Source: Mycolicibacterium fortuitum subsp. fortuitum
GTDB lineage: Bacteria > Actinomycetota > Actinomycetes > Mycobacteriales > Mycobacteriaceae
Assembly (NCBI RefSeq): GCF_022179545.1
Contig: NZ_AP025518.1
Location: 1,364,001 to 1,428,000 of the forward strand
DNA: 64,000 nucleotides
Reading direction: 5' to 3'
Both the position numbers and the translations under genes were made by a program. The notes beneath the pieces are model-generated. The model did not search any database, was not told the origin of the DNA, and was given only the letters and a program-made list of their open reading frames with translations. Positions within the stretch are counted from its first letter, which is position 1. Each line of letters begins with the position of its first letter. This document shows, piece after piece, positions 24,722-31,798 of this stretch.

Positions 24722-25012
24722 ATGGGAACCACGCACGGATACTCGGCGCAGAAGGATAACCACGCTAGGCGGCTGCGCCGTATCGAAGGCCAGATTCGCG
24801 GCATCTCCAAGATGATCGATGACGACAAGTACTGCATCGACATCCTGACCCAGATCAGCGCGGTCAACAGGGCCATGCGCGCGGTCGCGCTGGGTCTGCT
24901 GGATGAGCACCTGGACAACTGTGTGACTAGGGCGGCCGCCCGAGGCGGTGACGAGGCCAACGAGAAGCTGGCCGAGGCTTCCGCTGCCATCGCACGCCTC
25001 GTACGTTCCTGA
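24722..25012 (+). CDS. ricR: RicR/CsoR-family copper-sensing repressor
   Basis: A 96-residue DUF156 four-helix repressor. The Cu(I) ligands Cys38, His63 and Cys67 (KYCID, DEHLDNC) have the same spacing as C36-H61-C65 of M. tuberculosis CsoR. The N-terminus (HGYSAQKDN), RLRRIEGQIRGI and the ending AIARLVRS are much closer to RicR (Rv0190) than to CsoR. Cu(I) binding releases such repressors from DNA. RicR binds TACCC-N5-GGGTA; six such sites plus one weaker match lie within 11 kb of this gene. It may be a second ricR copy carried by the accessory region. Confidence 0.9.
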   Translation: MGTTHGYSAQKDNHARRLRRIEGQIRGISKMIDDDKYCIDILTQISAVNRAMRAVALGLLDEHLDNCVTRAAARGGDEANEKLAEASAAIARLVRS

Positions 25013-25043
25013 ACGTTGCCGCCGATAGGGGCAAGCTACAACC

Positions 25044-25484
25044 TCACCAGACCCAGACCGACATGTCGTCGGCGGGATAGTTCGTGCAGACCGAGGTGGC
25101 CGCGGCGGCGACGCCCTTGTTGTTGAAGAAGACCTTGGCCCAGTTGGGCCAGTTCCAGGCCAGCTGTTCGTAGAAGGCGTTGGTGGCGGTGTCCTCGGAG
25201 TACTGGCGCCGGCCGGCGTAGTCCATTGAGAAGAACCAGTGGATGCGGTCCTGGACTGCGCGGTGCACCTCGGGGGACTTGTTGTTGTAATCGATCATGT
25301 AGCGCTCGTAGTAGACCGGGCTGGTGTCGCGGGTGGCGGCCAGAATTTGCTCGGCCGTGCACGGGGTATGCAGGATTCTGCGCGGGATCGGATAATCTTC
25401 GGTCGCGTCGGCCGATGCGGAGGGGGCCAGGGTCACCGCGGCGGCCGCAGCAAGTGCGGCCAGGCTCAGCTTCTCGAGTTTCAT
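25044..25484 (-). CDS. Secreted mycobacterial protein (DUF5078-like)
   Basis: A 146-residue precursor with a signal peptide (hydrophobic [13 protein letters not shown] and cleavage after SASA, near residue 26). The mature domain has [40 protein letters not shown] and one further Cys near the C-terminus, and appears to match the mycobacterial DUF5078 family. Function is unknown. It is the last gene of a minus-strand operon (MFS transporter, USP, DUF732, this gene), 10 bp after the DUF732 stop. Confidence 0.75.
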   Translation of the reverse strand: MKLEKLSLAALAAAAAVTLAPSASADATEDYPIPRRILHTPCTAEQILAATRDTSPVYYERYMIDYNNKSPEVHRAVQDRIHWFFSMDYAGRRQYSEDTATNAFYEQLAWNWPNWAKVFFNNKGVAAAATSVCTNYPADDMSVWVW

Positions 25485-25494
25485 GGTGTGTTCC

Positions 25495-25821
25495 CTACTG
25501 TTGGGTGAGCAGGACGCGCTTGTCCGGGCAGTAGTAGTTCATTGCCGCACCGAGGAATTGGTAGGCCTGCTCGGTGCTGGAGCCGCGCGGCAGTTGGTCG
25601 GCGACGAACTTGGCCGAGTCCCCGGCACTGACATCGACGCCGCGGTCGAGGCGTTTGCAGGCGATCTTGCCGATCCAGGCGTTGAAGTCCTTCTGTCCGT
25701 AGATCCCGTAGATATGCAATTCCTTGGCGAAGTCGCTGTCGGGATCGGCCTGCGCAGGTGTCGCGAAGGCAAACGCAGCCACACCGGCGAGCAAGACGCC
25801 CCATGTCTTCTTCGACATCAT
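25495..25821 (-). CDS. Secreted DUF732 protein
   Basis: A 108-residue exported protein. A signal peptide ([12 protein letters not shown], cleavage after PAQA) precedes a DUF732 domain with paired Cys (KIACKRL and YYCPDKR) and the family-typical [10 protein letters not shown] and [13 protein letters not shown] elements. DUF732 proteins are small mycobacterial secreted proteins of unknown function. The start overlaps the USP stop by one base; a second ATG directly follows. The gene sits in the operon headed by the DHA2 transporter with its RicR-type boxes. Confidence 0.85.
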   Translation of the reverse strand: MMSKKTWGVLLAGVAAFAFATPAQADPDSDFAKELHIYGIYGQKDFNAWIGKIACKRLDRGVDVSAGDSAKFVADQLPRGSSTEQAYQFLGAAMNYYCPDKRVLLTQQ

Positions 25822-26327
25822 CAACTCGTTTCTTCCGGCGCAACCGGCTGGCTCGACCGCCGGCGCGCCGAAACCACTGCGTCGGACGGTACGACCATGG
25901 TTGGCCGACGGGCATGATGCAGGACGTTTACCGATGTGCTGCCGAGCACGGCCGACCACAGCCCACCGCGGCCGCGCGAGCCGAGAACAATTAGGGCTGC
26001 GTCGATTTCGTCGGCAACCTGCACGATCGCCTCCGATGCGGTGGACATTCGGGACAGCACTCGTGGCTCAGCGTCCAAGCCGGCGGCGCGCGCATATTCC
26101 GCGCCTTCGAACGCGATTCGTTCGGAGGCGTCGAGGCTGGCCTTTTCGACGCCCTGAAGATCCTCCAGAGCGCGATGTCCATCAAGGTGGGCGGCGAGGC
26201 CTTCAAGCGGCTGGCGGGCATACAAGACAATCGCTTGGACGCCCGGGAGCAGCCTGGCAACTTCCGTGATCGCCGTGCGCGCGTCAGGAGAGCCGTCGTA
26301 GGCGATGAGAACACACGCTGTGGTCAT
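25821..26327 (-). CDS. Universal stress protein
   Basis: A 168-residue single-domain UspA protein. It has CVLIAYDGSPDA at the N-terminus and the ATP-binding motif G-x2-G-x9-G-[ST] as GSRGRGGLWSAVLGSTS, followed by the RRPTMVVP strand. It would bind ATP in the cytosol and act in stress adaptation. It lies 45 bp after the DHA2 transporter and is coupled to the DUF732 gene. Confidence 0.9.
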   Translation of the reverse strand: MTTACVLIAYDGSPDARTAITEVARLLPGVQAIVLYARQPLEGLAAHLDGHRALEDLQGVEKASLDASERIAFEGAEYARAAGLDAEPRVLSRMSTASEAIVQVADEIDAALIVLGSRGRGGLWSAVLGSTSVNVLHHARRPTMVVPSDAVVSARRRSSQPVAPEETS

Positions 26328-26372
26328 GGTGATCCTGTCTTCAGAGGTGTTGGGTCTGGTCTGCTGTGTTCT

Positions 26373-27815
26373 TCAGGCGTGCTCTTCAGCCGATTTGCCG
26401 TCAGGAACGGGACTTTCGAGCTGTGGTGTGCGGAGCGTCAGCGCAGCGATCACCGCGCCCACCAGGGCTATCAGCCCGGCTCCCAGGAATGCGGATGAGA
26501 AGCCGTCAGTGAGCGCGGATGGGTTGCCGAGCTGGTCGGCCCCGTAGGAGGCAGCGACGGCAGTCATGGCCGCCAGACCGAGTGCGGAACCGATCTGGTA
26601 GCTGGTATTGACGATCCCGGACGCGAGGCCGCCCTCCTCGGGCCGGGCGGACGAAATGGCGGTTCCGAGCGAGGGAATGAAGGCGAGCGACATACCAAGT
26701 GCCGCCACCAGCGATGCGGGCAGCACGTCGGCCCAGTAGTTGCCATCGGGCCGGATGAAGGACAACCAACCCATGCCGATGGCGAGAATCACCAGGCCTG
26801 CCACGATCATTGCCTTGGGCCCGAAGCGGTTGATCGCTCGCGGTGCGAGGGCGATCATTCCGACCATGATGAGGAGGGTCATCGGCAGCAGGGCGGCCCC
26901 GGACGGGAAGGCGCTGTAGCCGAGAACCTGCTGCAGATACAGGTTCAGGAAGAACCACATCGGGATCCACGCACCGCCGAGCAGCAGCTGTGCGATGTTG
27001 GCGGCACCCAGGTTCGGCGTACGGAAGATGGTCAGGCGCATCAGTGGTTCACGACGGGATGCCTGCATTACGACGAAAATTCCGAGCAGGACGACGGAGA
27101 GGGCGAGCACGCCCCACGTCTCAACAGAGTCCCATCCGACCTCCGGCGCCCGGACGATGGCGTACACCGCCGCGCCAAGTCCCGCGGTGACCGTGAGCGC
27201 ACCTGAGACGTCCACGGTGCCCCTGGCTCCGGTGCCACCAGCCGGCATCAACATCGGTACGGCGACCAGCGCGAGCGCAGCGACTGGAATGTTGAGATAG
27301 AAGACCCATGGCCACGACATGTACTCAGTGATGACGCCGCCGAGAAACACGCCCGCCGTGCCGCCGGCCGGGGCCGCAGCGCCGTAAAGGGCGAGGGCCT
27401 TGGTCAGCTCCCGCGGGTCTGAACCGAAGAACATCATCAACAGAGTCAGGGCTGACGGCGCGATGAGAGCCGCGCCGGCTCCCTGCACGGCACGACCGGC
27501 GAGTTCGACGCCCACGTTGCCGGCGAGGCCGGCCACCGCCGATCCGATCAGAAGGATGCCCCACCCCGCGCTGAACATCCGGCGTGCCCCGAAGAGGTCA
27601 GACAGTCGACCGCCCAGTAGGAGCAGACCACCGAGTGCGACCACGTAGGCGTTGAACACCCAGGACAGATTCTCTTGCGAGAAGCCGAGGTCCTCCTGGA
27701 TGCGAGGCAATGCGACACCGATGATCGAGGTGTCCATGATGACGATGAACTGAGCTGTGGCGATCAATGCGAGCGCCCACCAACGTCGTGAGTGGGGTGG
27801 TGTTTCGACTGACAT
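26373..27815 (-). CDS. DHA2-type (EmrB/QacA) 14-TM MFS exporter
   Basis: A 480-residue drug:proton antiporter. TM1 ends in the DHA2 motif IVIMDTSIIGVALPRI, followed by the motif A loop GGRLSDLFGARRMF, and the motif C-like GAAAPAGGTAGVFLGGVITEYMSWPWVFY region. The start at 27815 is chosen because it gives the standard family length and has GAGG upstream; the open frame extends further but without similarity. One perfect and one near-perfect RicR-type palindrome lie upstream (27925 and 27828), so export induced by copper is predicted. The substrate is unknown. Confidence 0.9.
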   Translation of the reverse strand: MSVETPPHSRRWWALALIATAQFIVIMDTSIIGVALPRIQEDLGFSQENLSWVFNAYVVALGGLLLLGGRLSDLFGARRMFSAGWGILLIGSAVAGLAGNVGVELAGRAVQGAGAALIAPSALTLLMMFFGSDPRELTKALALYGAAAPAGGTAGVFLGGVITEYMSWPWVFYLNIPVAALALVAVPMLMPAGGTGARGTVDVSGALTVTAGLGAAVYAIVRAPEVGWDSVETWGVLALSVVLLGIFVVMQASRREPLMRLTIFRTPNLGAANIAQLLLGGAWIPMWFFLNLYLQQVLGYSAFPSGAALLPMTLLIMVGMIALAPRAINRFGPKAMIVAGLVILAIGMGWLSFIRPDGNYWADVLPASLVAALGMSLAFIPSLGTAISSARPEEGGLASGIVNTSYQIGSALGLAAMTAVAASYGADQLGNPSALTDGFSSAFLGAGLIALVGAVIAALTLRTPQLESPVPDGKSAEEHA

Positions 27816-27827
27816 TCCGTTACCTCG

Positions 27828-27842
27828 TACCGGTAATGGGTA
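27828..27842. promoter_or_regulatory. Secondary RicR-like operator (one mismatch)
   Basis: TACCG-GTAAT-GGGTA, one mismatch from TACCC-N5-GGGTA, lies 12 bp upstream of the DHA2 transporter ATG. It is downstream of the perfect box at 27925-27939, and binding here would block elongation or translation start rather than the -35 region. Confidence 0.4.
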
Positions 27843-27924
27843 TGCGGCCATCGCTGGCCAGATACCGGGAGTGCGAAAAGGTGTGTGTTTGCGTCGATCA
27901 CAACTCGTAGGACGACGCGGTTCA

Positions 27925-27939
27925 TACCCTACCAGGGTA
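27925..27939. promoter_or_regulatory. RicR-type operator TACCC-N5-GGGTA
   Basis: TACCC-TACCA-GGGTA inside the perfect 17-bp palindrome ATACCCTACCAGGGTAT (27924-27940), 110 bp upstream of the DHA2 transporter. The 26-base stretch around it is nearly identical (two differences) to the site at 29554, suggesting a duplicated promoter. Confidence 0.75.
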
Positions 27940-27940
27940 T

Positions 27941-28265
27941 GGTACCAAGGCAAGGGTTTGCTACCGGTGGACCCTGTGCGGTCATGCGAATGCAGTTGTC
28001 TATGCCGCATGTAGTAGGTAGGGCCCAAAGTCCTTGGTGCGCTGACGTTCAGCCGCCCAGCATCGGACTTGCCGGCTGGCAGGTGATTGGTGCCGGTGCT
28101 CGCGCAGCAGGTCGCCACAGCTGGCCGACAATCCGGGGGGTAAGGCCGCGACAGGCACCAGTTTTCAATAGGGACGCCAATTGCGCCCCTCCCGGCAAGC
28201 CGGGACGACTCACGACGTTATCGGGCTGTCGGTCGTCTTTTACGTTGTGCGGCTCTGTTTTTGGC
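27941..28265. other. Intergenic region between EamA and DHA2 genes
   Basis: About 325 bp with no supported gene. It holds a small hairpin TCCCGG-CAAG-CCGGGA (28190-28205) downstream of the EamA gene, which could help end that transcript. A long plus-strand frame crosses the region but has no plausible start or protein-like composition. Confidence 0.5.
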
Positions 28266-29273
28266 CTAGGACTGCTTGGGCAGCGCAGTTTGGCCGATTG
28301 CTGAGGCAGCCGCGCGGCCAGCCGGTGATCCAGCGGGCGTCGGTGTGATGCGCGGCTTGTCGAAGGTGAGGAGAACAACGCCGGTGCTGATGATCAGTAG
28401 TCCCAGCAACAGGGCTGGGGTTAGGGGTTCGCCGAGCCAACCCACGCCGAGTGCGGTGCCGGCCACCGGAACCAGGAGAGTAACGGTGGAAGCGGCGACC
28501 GGACCGGCGTGGCGGATGATCCAAAAGTAGAGCAGGTAGCCGCCCGCGGTGGCACCCAGTCCGAGCACCGCGACCGACGTGATGGCCCCTGCTGTCACTG
28601 GGCCTGTCGGTGCTGCCGCCCAGGTGGCGCCCACGGTCACCGGAATCAGCAGAAGAGCGGCGGCTACTTGCTGGCCGAGCGCCAGGGTCATCGGCGCGGT
28701 GTCAGGAAAGGCTCGACGGGCATAGGTGCCGCCTAGTGCATAGGACAGTGCTGCGGTCAGGGACGCTGCCGCGGCCAAGGTGGTGCCGGTACCTGACGGC
28801 AATGGCGCTCCTCCGAGCAGGATGGCAACGCCGAAGACGCCCGCGGCGACACCGAGTGTCCGGCTCCACGTAACGCGCTGGCCGAGCCAGGCTGCTGCGA
28901 CCAGGATGGTGAACATCGGGGTGGTGGCATTCAGGATCGCTGCCATCGAGGCGTTGAGTCCAACGATTGCGGTGGCCACCAGTGTCAGGGGGATCGCGAC
29001 GTTGAGGGCGGCCAGCAGTGCAAATGCTTCGAAGCGTTGGGGCACCCCGCGCCAGAGGTCGCGGCGGCCGGCGGCGAGCAGGGCGAGCACGACCGCAGCC
29101 ACCGCCAGTCGGATGTGGGTAGTGCCAACGGGACCGAAAGCTGGTGCCGCGACCTTGATCAGCGGGAAGGCGCTGCCCCATAAGGTGCCAAGCACCAGCA
29201 GGGCGCTGATGATCAGTGCCCAATGGGGGCGGCCGACGGTGTCCGGCGAGGTGCTTCGTTGGGTTGTCGACAT
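28266..29273 (-). CDS. EamA/DMT-family transporter (10 TM)
   Basis: A 335-residue drug/metabolite transporter with two EamA repeats of about five helices each. TM1 contains LVLGTLWGSAFPLIKVAAPAF, the usual start, and the second repeat carries ATAGGYLLYFWIIRHAGPVAAS with PVAGTALGVGWLGEPLTP. RhaT/YdcZ-like proteins of this type export amino acids or metabolites. The ATG at 29273 follows a small ORF by nine bases, with AGGA as ribosome-binding site. A RicR-type box upstream of that ORF suggests copper control. Confidence 0.9.
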   Translation of the reverse strand: MSTTQRSTSPDTVGRPHWALIISALLVLGTLWGSAFPLIKVAAPAFGPVGTTHIRLAVAAVVLALLAAGRRDLWRGVPQRFEAFALLAALNVAIPLTLVATAIVGLNASMAAILNATTPMFTILVAAAWLGQRVTWSRTLGVAAGVFGVAILLGGAPLPSGTGTTLAAAASLTAALSYALGGTYARRAFPDTAPMTLALGQQVAAALLLIPVTVGATWAAAPTGPVTAGAITSVAVLGLGATAGGYLLYFWIIRHAGPVAASTVTLLVPVAGTALGVGWLGEPLTPALLLGLLIISTGVVLLTFDKPRITPTPAGSPAGRAAASAIGQTALPKQS

Positions 29274-29282
29274 GACAGGGTC

Positions 29283-29525
29283 CTAAGCCGTTGGTGGTGC
29301 CGTGATGAAGTCAGCTGTTCGCGACGGCAGGTACGCGGCCGGTGCGGGTGCGCGGCTGTGGGGGAAGCCGACTGCGGTGCGCTGGACCACTGCCTGACGC
29401 TCAATTCGCCGTATCCGCCGCCCTAATCCTCCGTGCGGGGATGTGCTCGTGCGAGATGTGGTGTTTCGCGGGCTTGCATCTGCTGCCTCTCGTTCGTCGG
29501 TCATGCCGTAGCCGTACCGCGACAC
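29283..29525 (-). CDS. Small basic hypothetical protein upstream of EamA gene
   Basis: An 80-codon ORF starting with GTG at 29525. A perfect AGGAGG (minus strand, 29532-29537) stands six bases before it, the strongest ribosome-binding site in this region. The RicR-type box at 29554-29568 lies 28 bp upstream. It ends nine bases before the EamA ATG. The product is Arg/Ser/Thr-rich (centre GGLGRRIRRIERQAV), has no Cys or TM helix and is not recognised. It may be a real small protein or a translated leader for the transporter. Confidence 0.5.
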   Translation of the reverse strand: MSRYGYGMTDEREAADASPRNTTSRTSTSPHGGLGRRIRRIERQAVVQRTAVGFPHSRAPAPAAYLPSRTADFITAPPTA

Positions 29526-29879
29526 CGTAAGCCTCCTATGGCATTACGATACATACCCTACCAAGGTATGGTACTAAGGATTGGCAGTGGCTCCGTCCCC
29601 CAAACCGAATCCGACCAGCCCTCCAACTGAATCCAAACGCGAGCCTGACCATCCGTTTGCCCCCTTCGGGTGTCGAGAAGCTGGTGTGCACAACTCGGGT
29701 CCCTGGGCCGGGGTATCCAGGCGAAGCGCGACCTGCGATCTCGCTGCAGGACAACCCCTTCGAACCTGAAACGCCGCATCGATGACCGCCGCTGACTATG
29801 ACCACCAGGACGATCGAGAGGTGTTGCCCGCCAAGAACCCAGCCGAACCACCGTTGGCAACTCTCCGAAAGGACCTCGC
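29526..29879. other. Divergent intergenic region with a RicR-type box
   Basis: 354 bp holding the ribosome-binding site of the small ORF at 29525 and the operator at 29554-29568. Frames on the plus strand from 29581 to 29830 lack ribosome-binding sites and recognisable content. Confidence 0.5.
29554..29568. promoter_or_regulatory. RicR-type operator (one mismatch)
   Basis: TACCC-TACCA-AGGTA, one mismatch from the RicR palindrome and embedded in CATACCCTACCAAGGTATGG, which repeats the DHA2 promoter site at 27923 almost exactly. It sits 28 bp upstream of the small ORF and EamA operon and could also affect the plus-strand genes at 29880 and 30201. Confidence 0.65.
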
Positions 29880-30026
29880 ATGGGCACTATTCGTTCTTTT
29901 CTCATCGCCGTCGGGCGATCCAACACCACTCGGCGCGTCCTGCGTTGCGTGGCCGCTTGCGCCGTCAACATCGTGGTGGCCGAGCGTCCGACGCAGGGTC
30001 GTTGCTCGCCCGATGACTGCCGCTGA
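29880..30026 (+). CDS. Small Cys-containing ORF with in-frame TGA and open continuation
   Basis: A good GAAAGGA ribosome-binding site precedes the ATG. The 48-codon product has a hydrophobic middle (RCVAACAVNIVVAE) and ends CSPDDCR before TGA (30024-30026). The same frame then stays open for 49 more codons to a second TGA at 30176, and that part (LTDRVQELERSLWTLPRQ) looks like protein. Possibilities: a nonsense-interrupted gene, a UGA-selenocysteine gene with a C-R-U motif, or chance. It lies just upstream of the AhpD-like gene. Not recognised. Confidence 0.35.
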   Translation: MGTIRSFLIAVGRSNTTRRVLRCVAACAVNIVVAERPTQGRCSPDDCR

Positions 30027-30200
30027 GCCAACCTCACTGACCGCGTTCAAGAGCTTGAAAGATCCCTCTGGACGCTGCCTCGCCAATTCGACACGAACGG
30101 AGCCGCAGACACCGGCGATGCCGGTCTTGTCGGCTGGTTCGGGTCTCGTAGCAGCATTCACTCGTTGCGTCCCTGACGCCCAGTTTCGAAGGACAAGTTG

Positions 30201-30764
30201 ATGACACGGTTTCCCTCGCTCACCCCGGACACCGCCCAAGACGCCGCGCGGAGCCTTCTCGGCGACCTCGTTGCCCGGCACGGCGAAATCGGCGCCATGG
30301 TTGCCACGATGGCCCACTCACCTGCCGTCCTGGGTGGCTACCTCGACCTGAACCGGGCGATGAAGCGATCCAAGCTGCCCCGGCACATTACCGAACGCAT
30401 TTCCCTTGCGGTGCAACAACGCCAAGGGTGTGACCTCTGCCTTGCTGCGCACATCAGCGCAGCGCGCGCTGCAGGAGTGATCGACTCTGAGATCGCAGAT
30501 GCGCGTGAAGGCACCTCCGCCGACCCTGCAATTGCCGCGATCGTGGCGTTCGGCCTTCAGGTCTACGCGGCACCCGCGACCATCACCGATGACCAGATCA
30601 CGGGCCTGCGCCGGTACGGCTACACCGACCGGCAGATCATCGACGTCGTGGGCATCGTCGCCATCAACGTCCTCACTGGAGCCTTCAACCTCGTCGCAGG
30701 CCTTCAACCCGCCGAAGTTCCCAGCTCGCAGATGCACAGCGCGGTCGAACGACCACTCAGTTGA
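30201..30764 (+). CDS. AhpD-like/carboxymuconolactone decarboxylase-family protein
   Basis: A 187-residue all-helical protein with the peroxidase-type redox motif QQRQGCDLCLAAH (CxxC followed by His), as in AhpD and other alkylhydroperoxidase-like proteins, rather than the decarboxylase form. It likely reduces peroxides or transfers electrons between thiols in the cytosol. The ATG at 30201 with GAAGGACAAG upstream is preferred to the TTG three bases earlier. It lies between RicR-type boxes, in keeping with a copper/oxidative-stress setting. Confidence 0.88.
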   Translation: MTRFPSLTPDTAQDAARSLLGDLVARHGEIGAMVATMAHSPAVLGGYLDLNRAMKRSKLPRHITERISLAVQQRQGCDLCLAAHISAARAAGVIDSEIADAREGTSADPAIAAIVAFGLQVYAAPATITDDQITGLRRYGYTDRQIIDVVGIVAINVLTGAFNLVAGLQPAEVPSSQMHSAVERPLS

Positions 30765-30839
30765 CACTGACGCCCTGGCCGGTGCCGGTCGACGCGCCTG
30801 TAGGAGGTTGCCGGCGGCGAAAACGTCTTCCGACAAAAA

Positions 30840-30854
30840 TACCCATACCGGGTA
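30840..30854. promoter_or_regulatory. Orphan RicR-type operator TACCC-N5-GGGTA
   Basis: TACCC-ATACC-GGGTA within the perfect palindrome ATACCCATACCGGGTAT (30839-30855). It is 75 bp after the AhpD-like gene and more than 500 bp from mmpS, so its target is unclear: a small RNA, a missed small gene, or a distant site for looping with 31250. Confidence 0.65.
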
Positions 30855-31249
30855 TACAGAGGCCAGAGCGTAAGTTGTCTCCCAATGTCGGTCCGCACGC
30901 GCAGGGCACTTGTGAGAGCACATGAGGGTCTGGGCAGCTGAACCTCGGGTGACGGCGACCGTGGAGCGAGGTTGCCGCGTCATCGGCGGTTGCATGGCTC
31001 GATTGAACGCTGTATCGGCCGTGCGGCGGGGCCTGCGCCCGGCAGCGATAAGCATTGCAGTGCAACATGTATCGAGGCCGAATCGGAAACATGCCCGTCT
31101 GCCGATGGTCCTTGACCTCGCGACGCGAGCGGAGAGTCCCGCACAGTCTTCGTCTGCTGTAATCGCTATCGGGTGACCGGGGCGCCGTATCGGCAATGGT
31201 CACGGACGGATATGGATCCGACGGTAGTGGGAAATGACGGCTAGCCATA

Positions 31250-31264
31250 TACTCCCTAGGGGTA
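31250..31264. promoter_or_regulatory. RicR-type operator of mmpS-mmpL (one mismatch)
   Basis: TACTC-CCTAG-GGGTA, one mismatch from the RicR palindrome, in ATACTCCCTAGGGGTAT. It is 108 bp upstream of the mmpS ATG and the only palindrome in that promoter region. Confidence 0.55.
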
Positions 31265-31372
31265 TGGGGTGTACGCTCCCAGCGGACGTTGACACACCAT
31301 GGCGCCGGAGAACGGCGCGCCAATACTGCTGTTGTTCACGTCGGTATGGCCGACGCATTGAAGGGACGAGAG

Positions 31373-31798
31373 ATGTTTAGGGTCGTGCAGCGAATATGGA
31401 TACCGATGGTGGTGGTGATGGTGGCCGCGATCGCAGTGTTCGCGGTGTCGCGGTTGCAGGGTGTGGCCGGTTCGCCTCTTCACATTCCGAGCGCCATCAG
31501 GGATGGATCTGAGCCTGTCATTCCCAAAGACGTGACGTATGAAGTATTCGGCCCGGCTGGAACGACGGGCCAGGCGAACTTCCTCGATGAGCATGCTCAG
31601 CCACAGCGCGCAGATTTCGCGACATTGCCGTGGTCGTACACCATCTCGACGAAACTGATGTCGGTTTTCGCGAATGTGGTTGCGCAGGGGAACAGCGGCG
31701 CGCTGGGCTGCCGAATCACCGTCAACGGCGAGGTGCGCGATGAGCAGTCGGTGACCGCTCACAACGCTCAGGTCTTCTGCTTGGTGAAATCCGCATGA
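31373..31798 (+). CDS. MmpS-family membrane/periplasmic accessory protein
   Basis: A 141-residue MmpS protein. One N-terminal TM helix (IWIPMVVVMVAAIAVFAV) is followed by the MmpS beta-domain with TYEVFGPAGTTGQANFLDEHAQPQR, LPWSYTISTK, GALGCRITVNGEVRDEQS and the C-terminal FCLVKSA. The sequence and length resemble M. tuberculosis MmpS4/5. It works with the downstream MmpL in exporting a lipid or siderophore-like substrate. The start at 31373 matches MmpS4, with GGGACGAG upstream. ATGA overlap with mmpL. A RicR-type palindrome is in its promoter region. Confidence 0.93.
   Translation: MFRVVQRIWIPMVVVMVAAIAVFAVSRLQGVAGSPLHIPSAIRDGSEPVIPKDVTYEVFGPAGTTGQANFLDEHAQPQRADFATLPWSYTISTKLMSVFANVVAQGNSGALGCRITVNGEVRDEQSVTAHNAQVFCLVKSA

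Larger units (their letters stand above)
30765..31372. other. Gene-poor region with two RicR-type boxes
   Basis: 608 bp without a supported protein gene between the AhpD-like and mmpS genes. It contains the perfect box at 30840-30854, which has no recognisable gene on either side, and the mmpS box at 31250-31264. I looked for a Cys-rich metallothionein (MymT-like) ORF in all frames and found none. An unannotated RNA starting near 30860 remains possible. Confidence 0.5.

Noticed and set aside
27885..28304. Plus-strand frame across the DHA2 promoter region
   Set aside because: It would place a coding start inside the operator region, has no ribosome-binding site and overlaps the EamA 3' end.
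30855..31176. Possible MymT-like metallothionein after the RicR box
   Set aside because: All frames were scanned for a Cys-rich 40-60 residue ORF; none has more than two or three Cys.
30318..31196. Minus-strand frame opposite the AhpD-like gene that crosses the orphan RicR box
   Set aside because: Composition is Arg/Pro-rich with no recognisable domain and it is antisense to a real gene.
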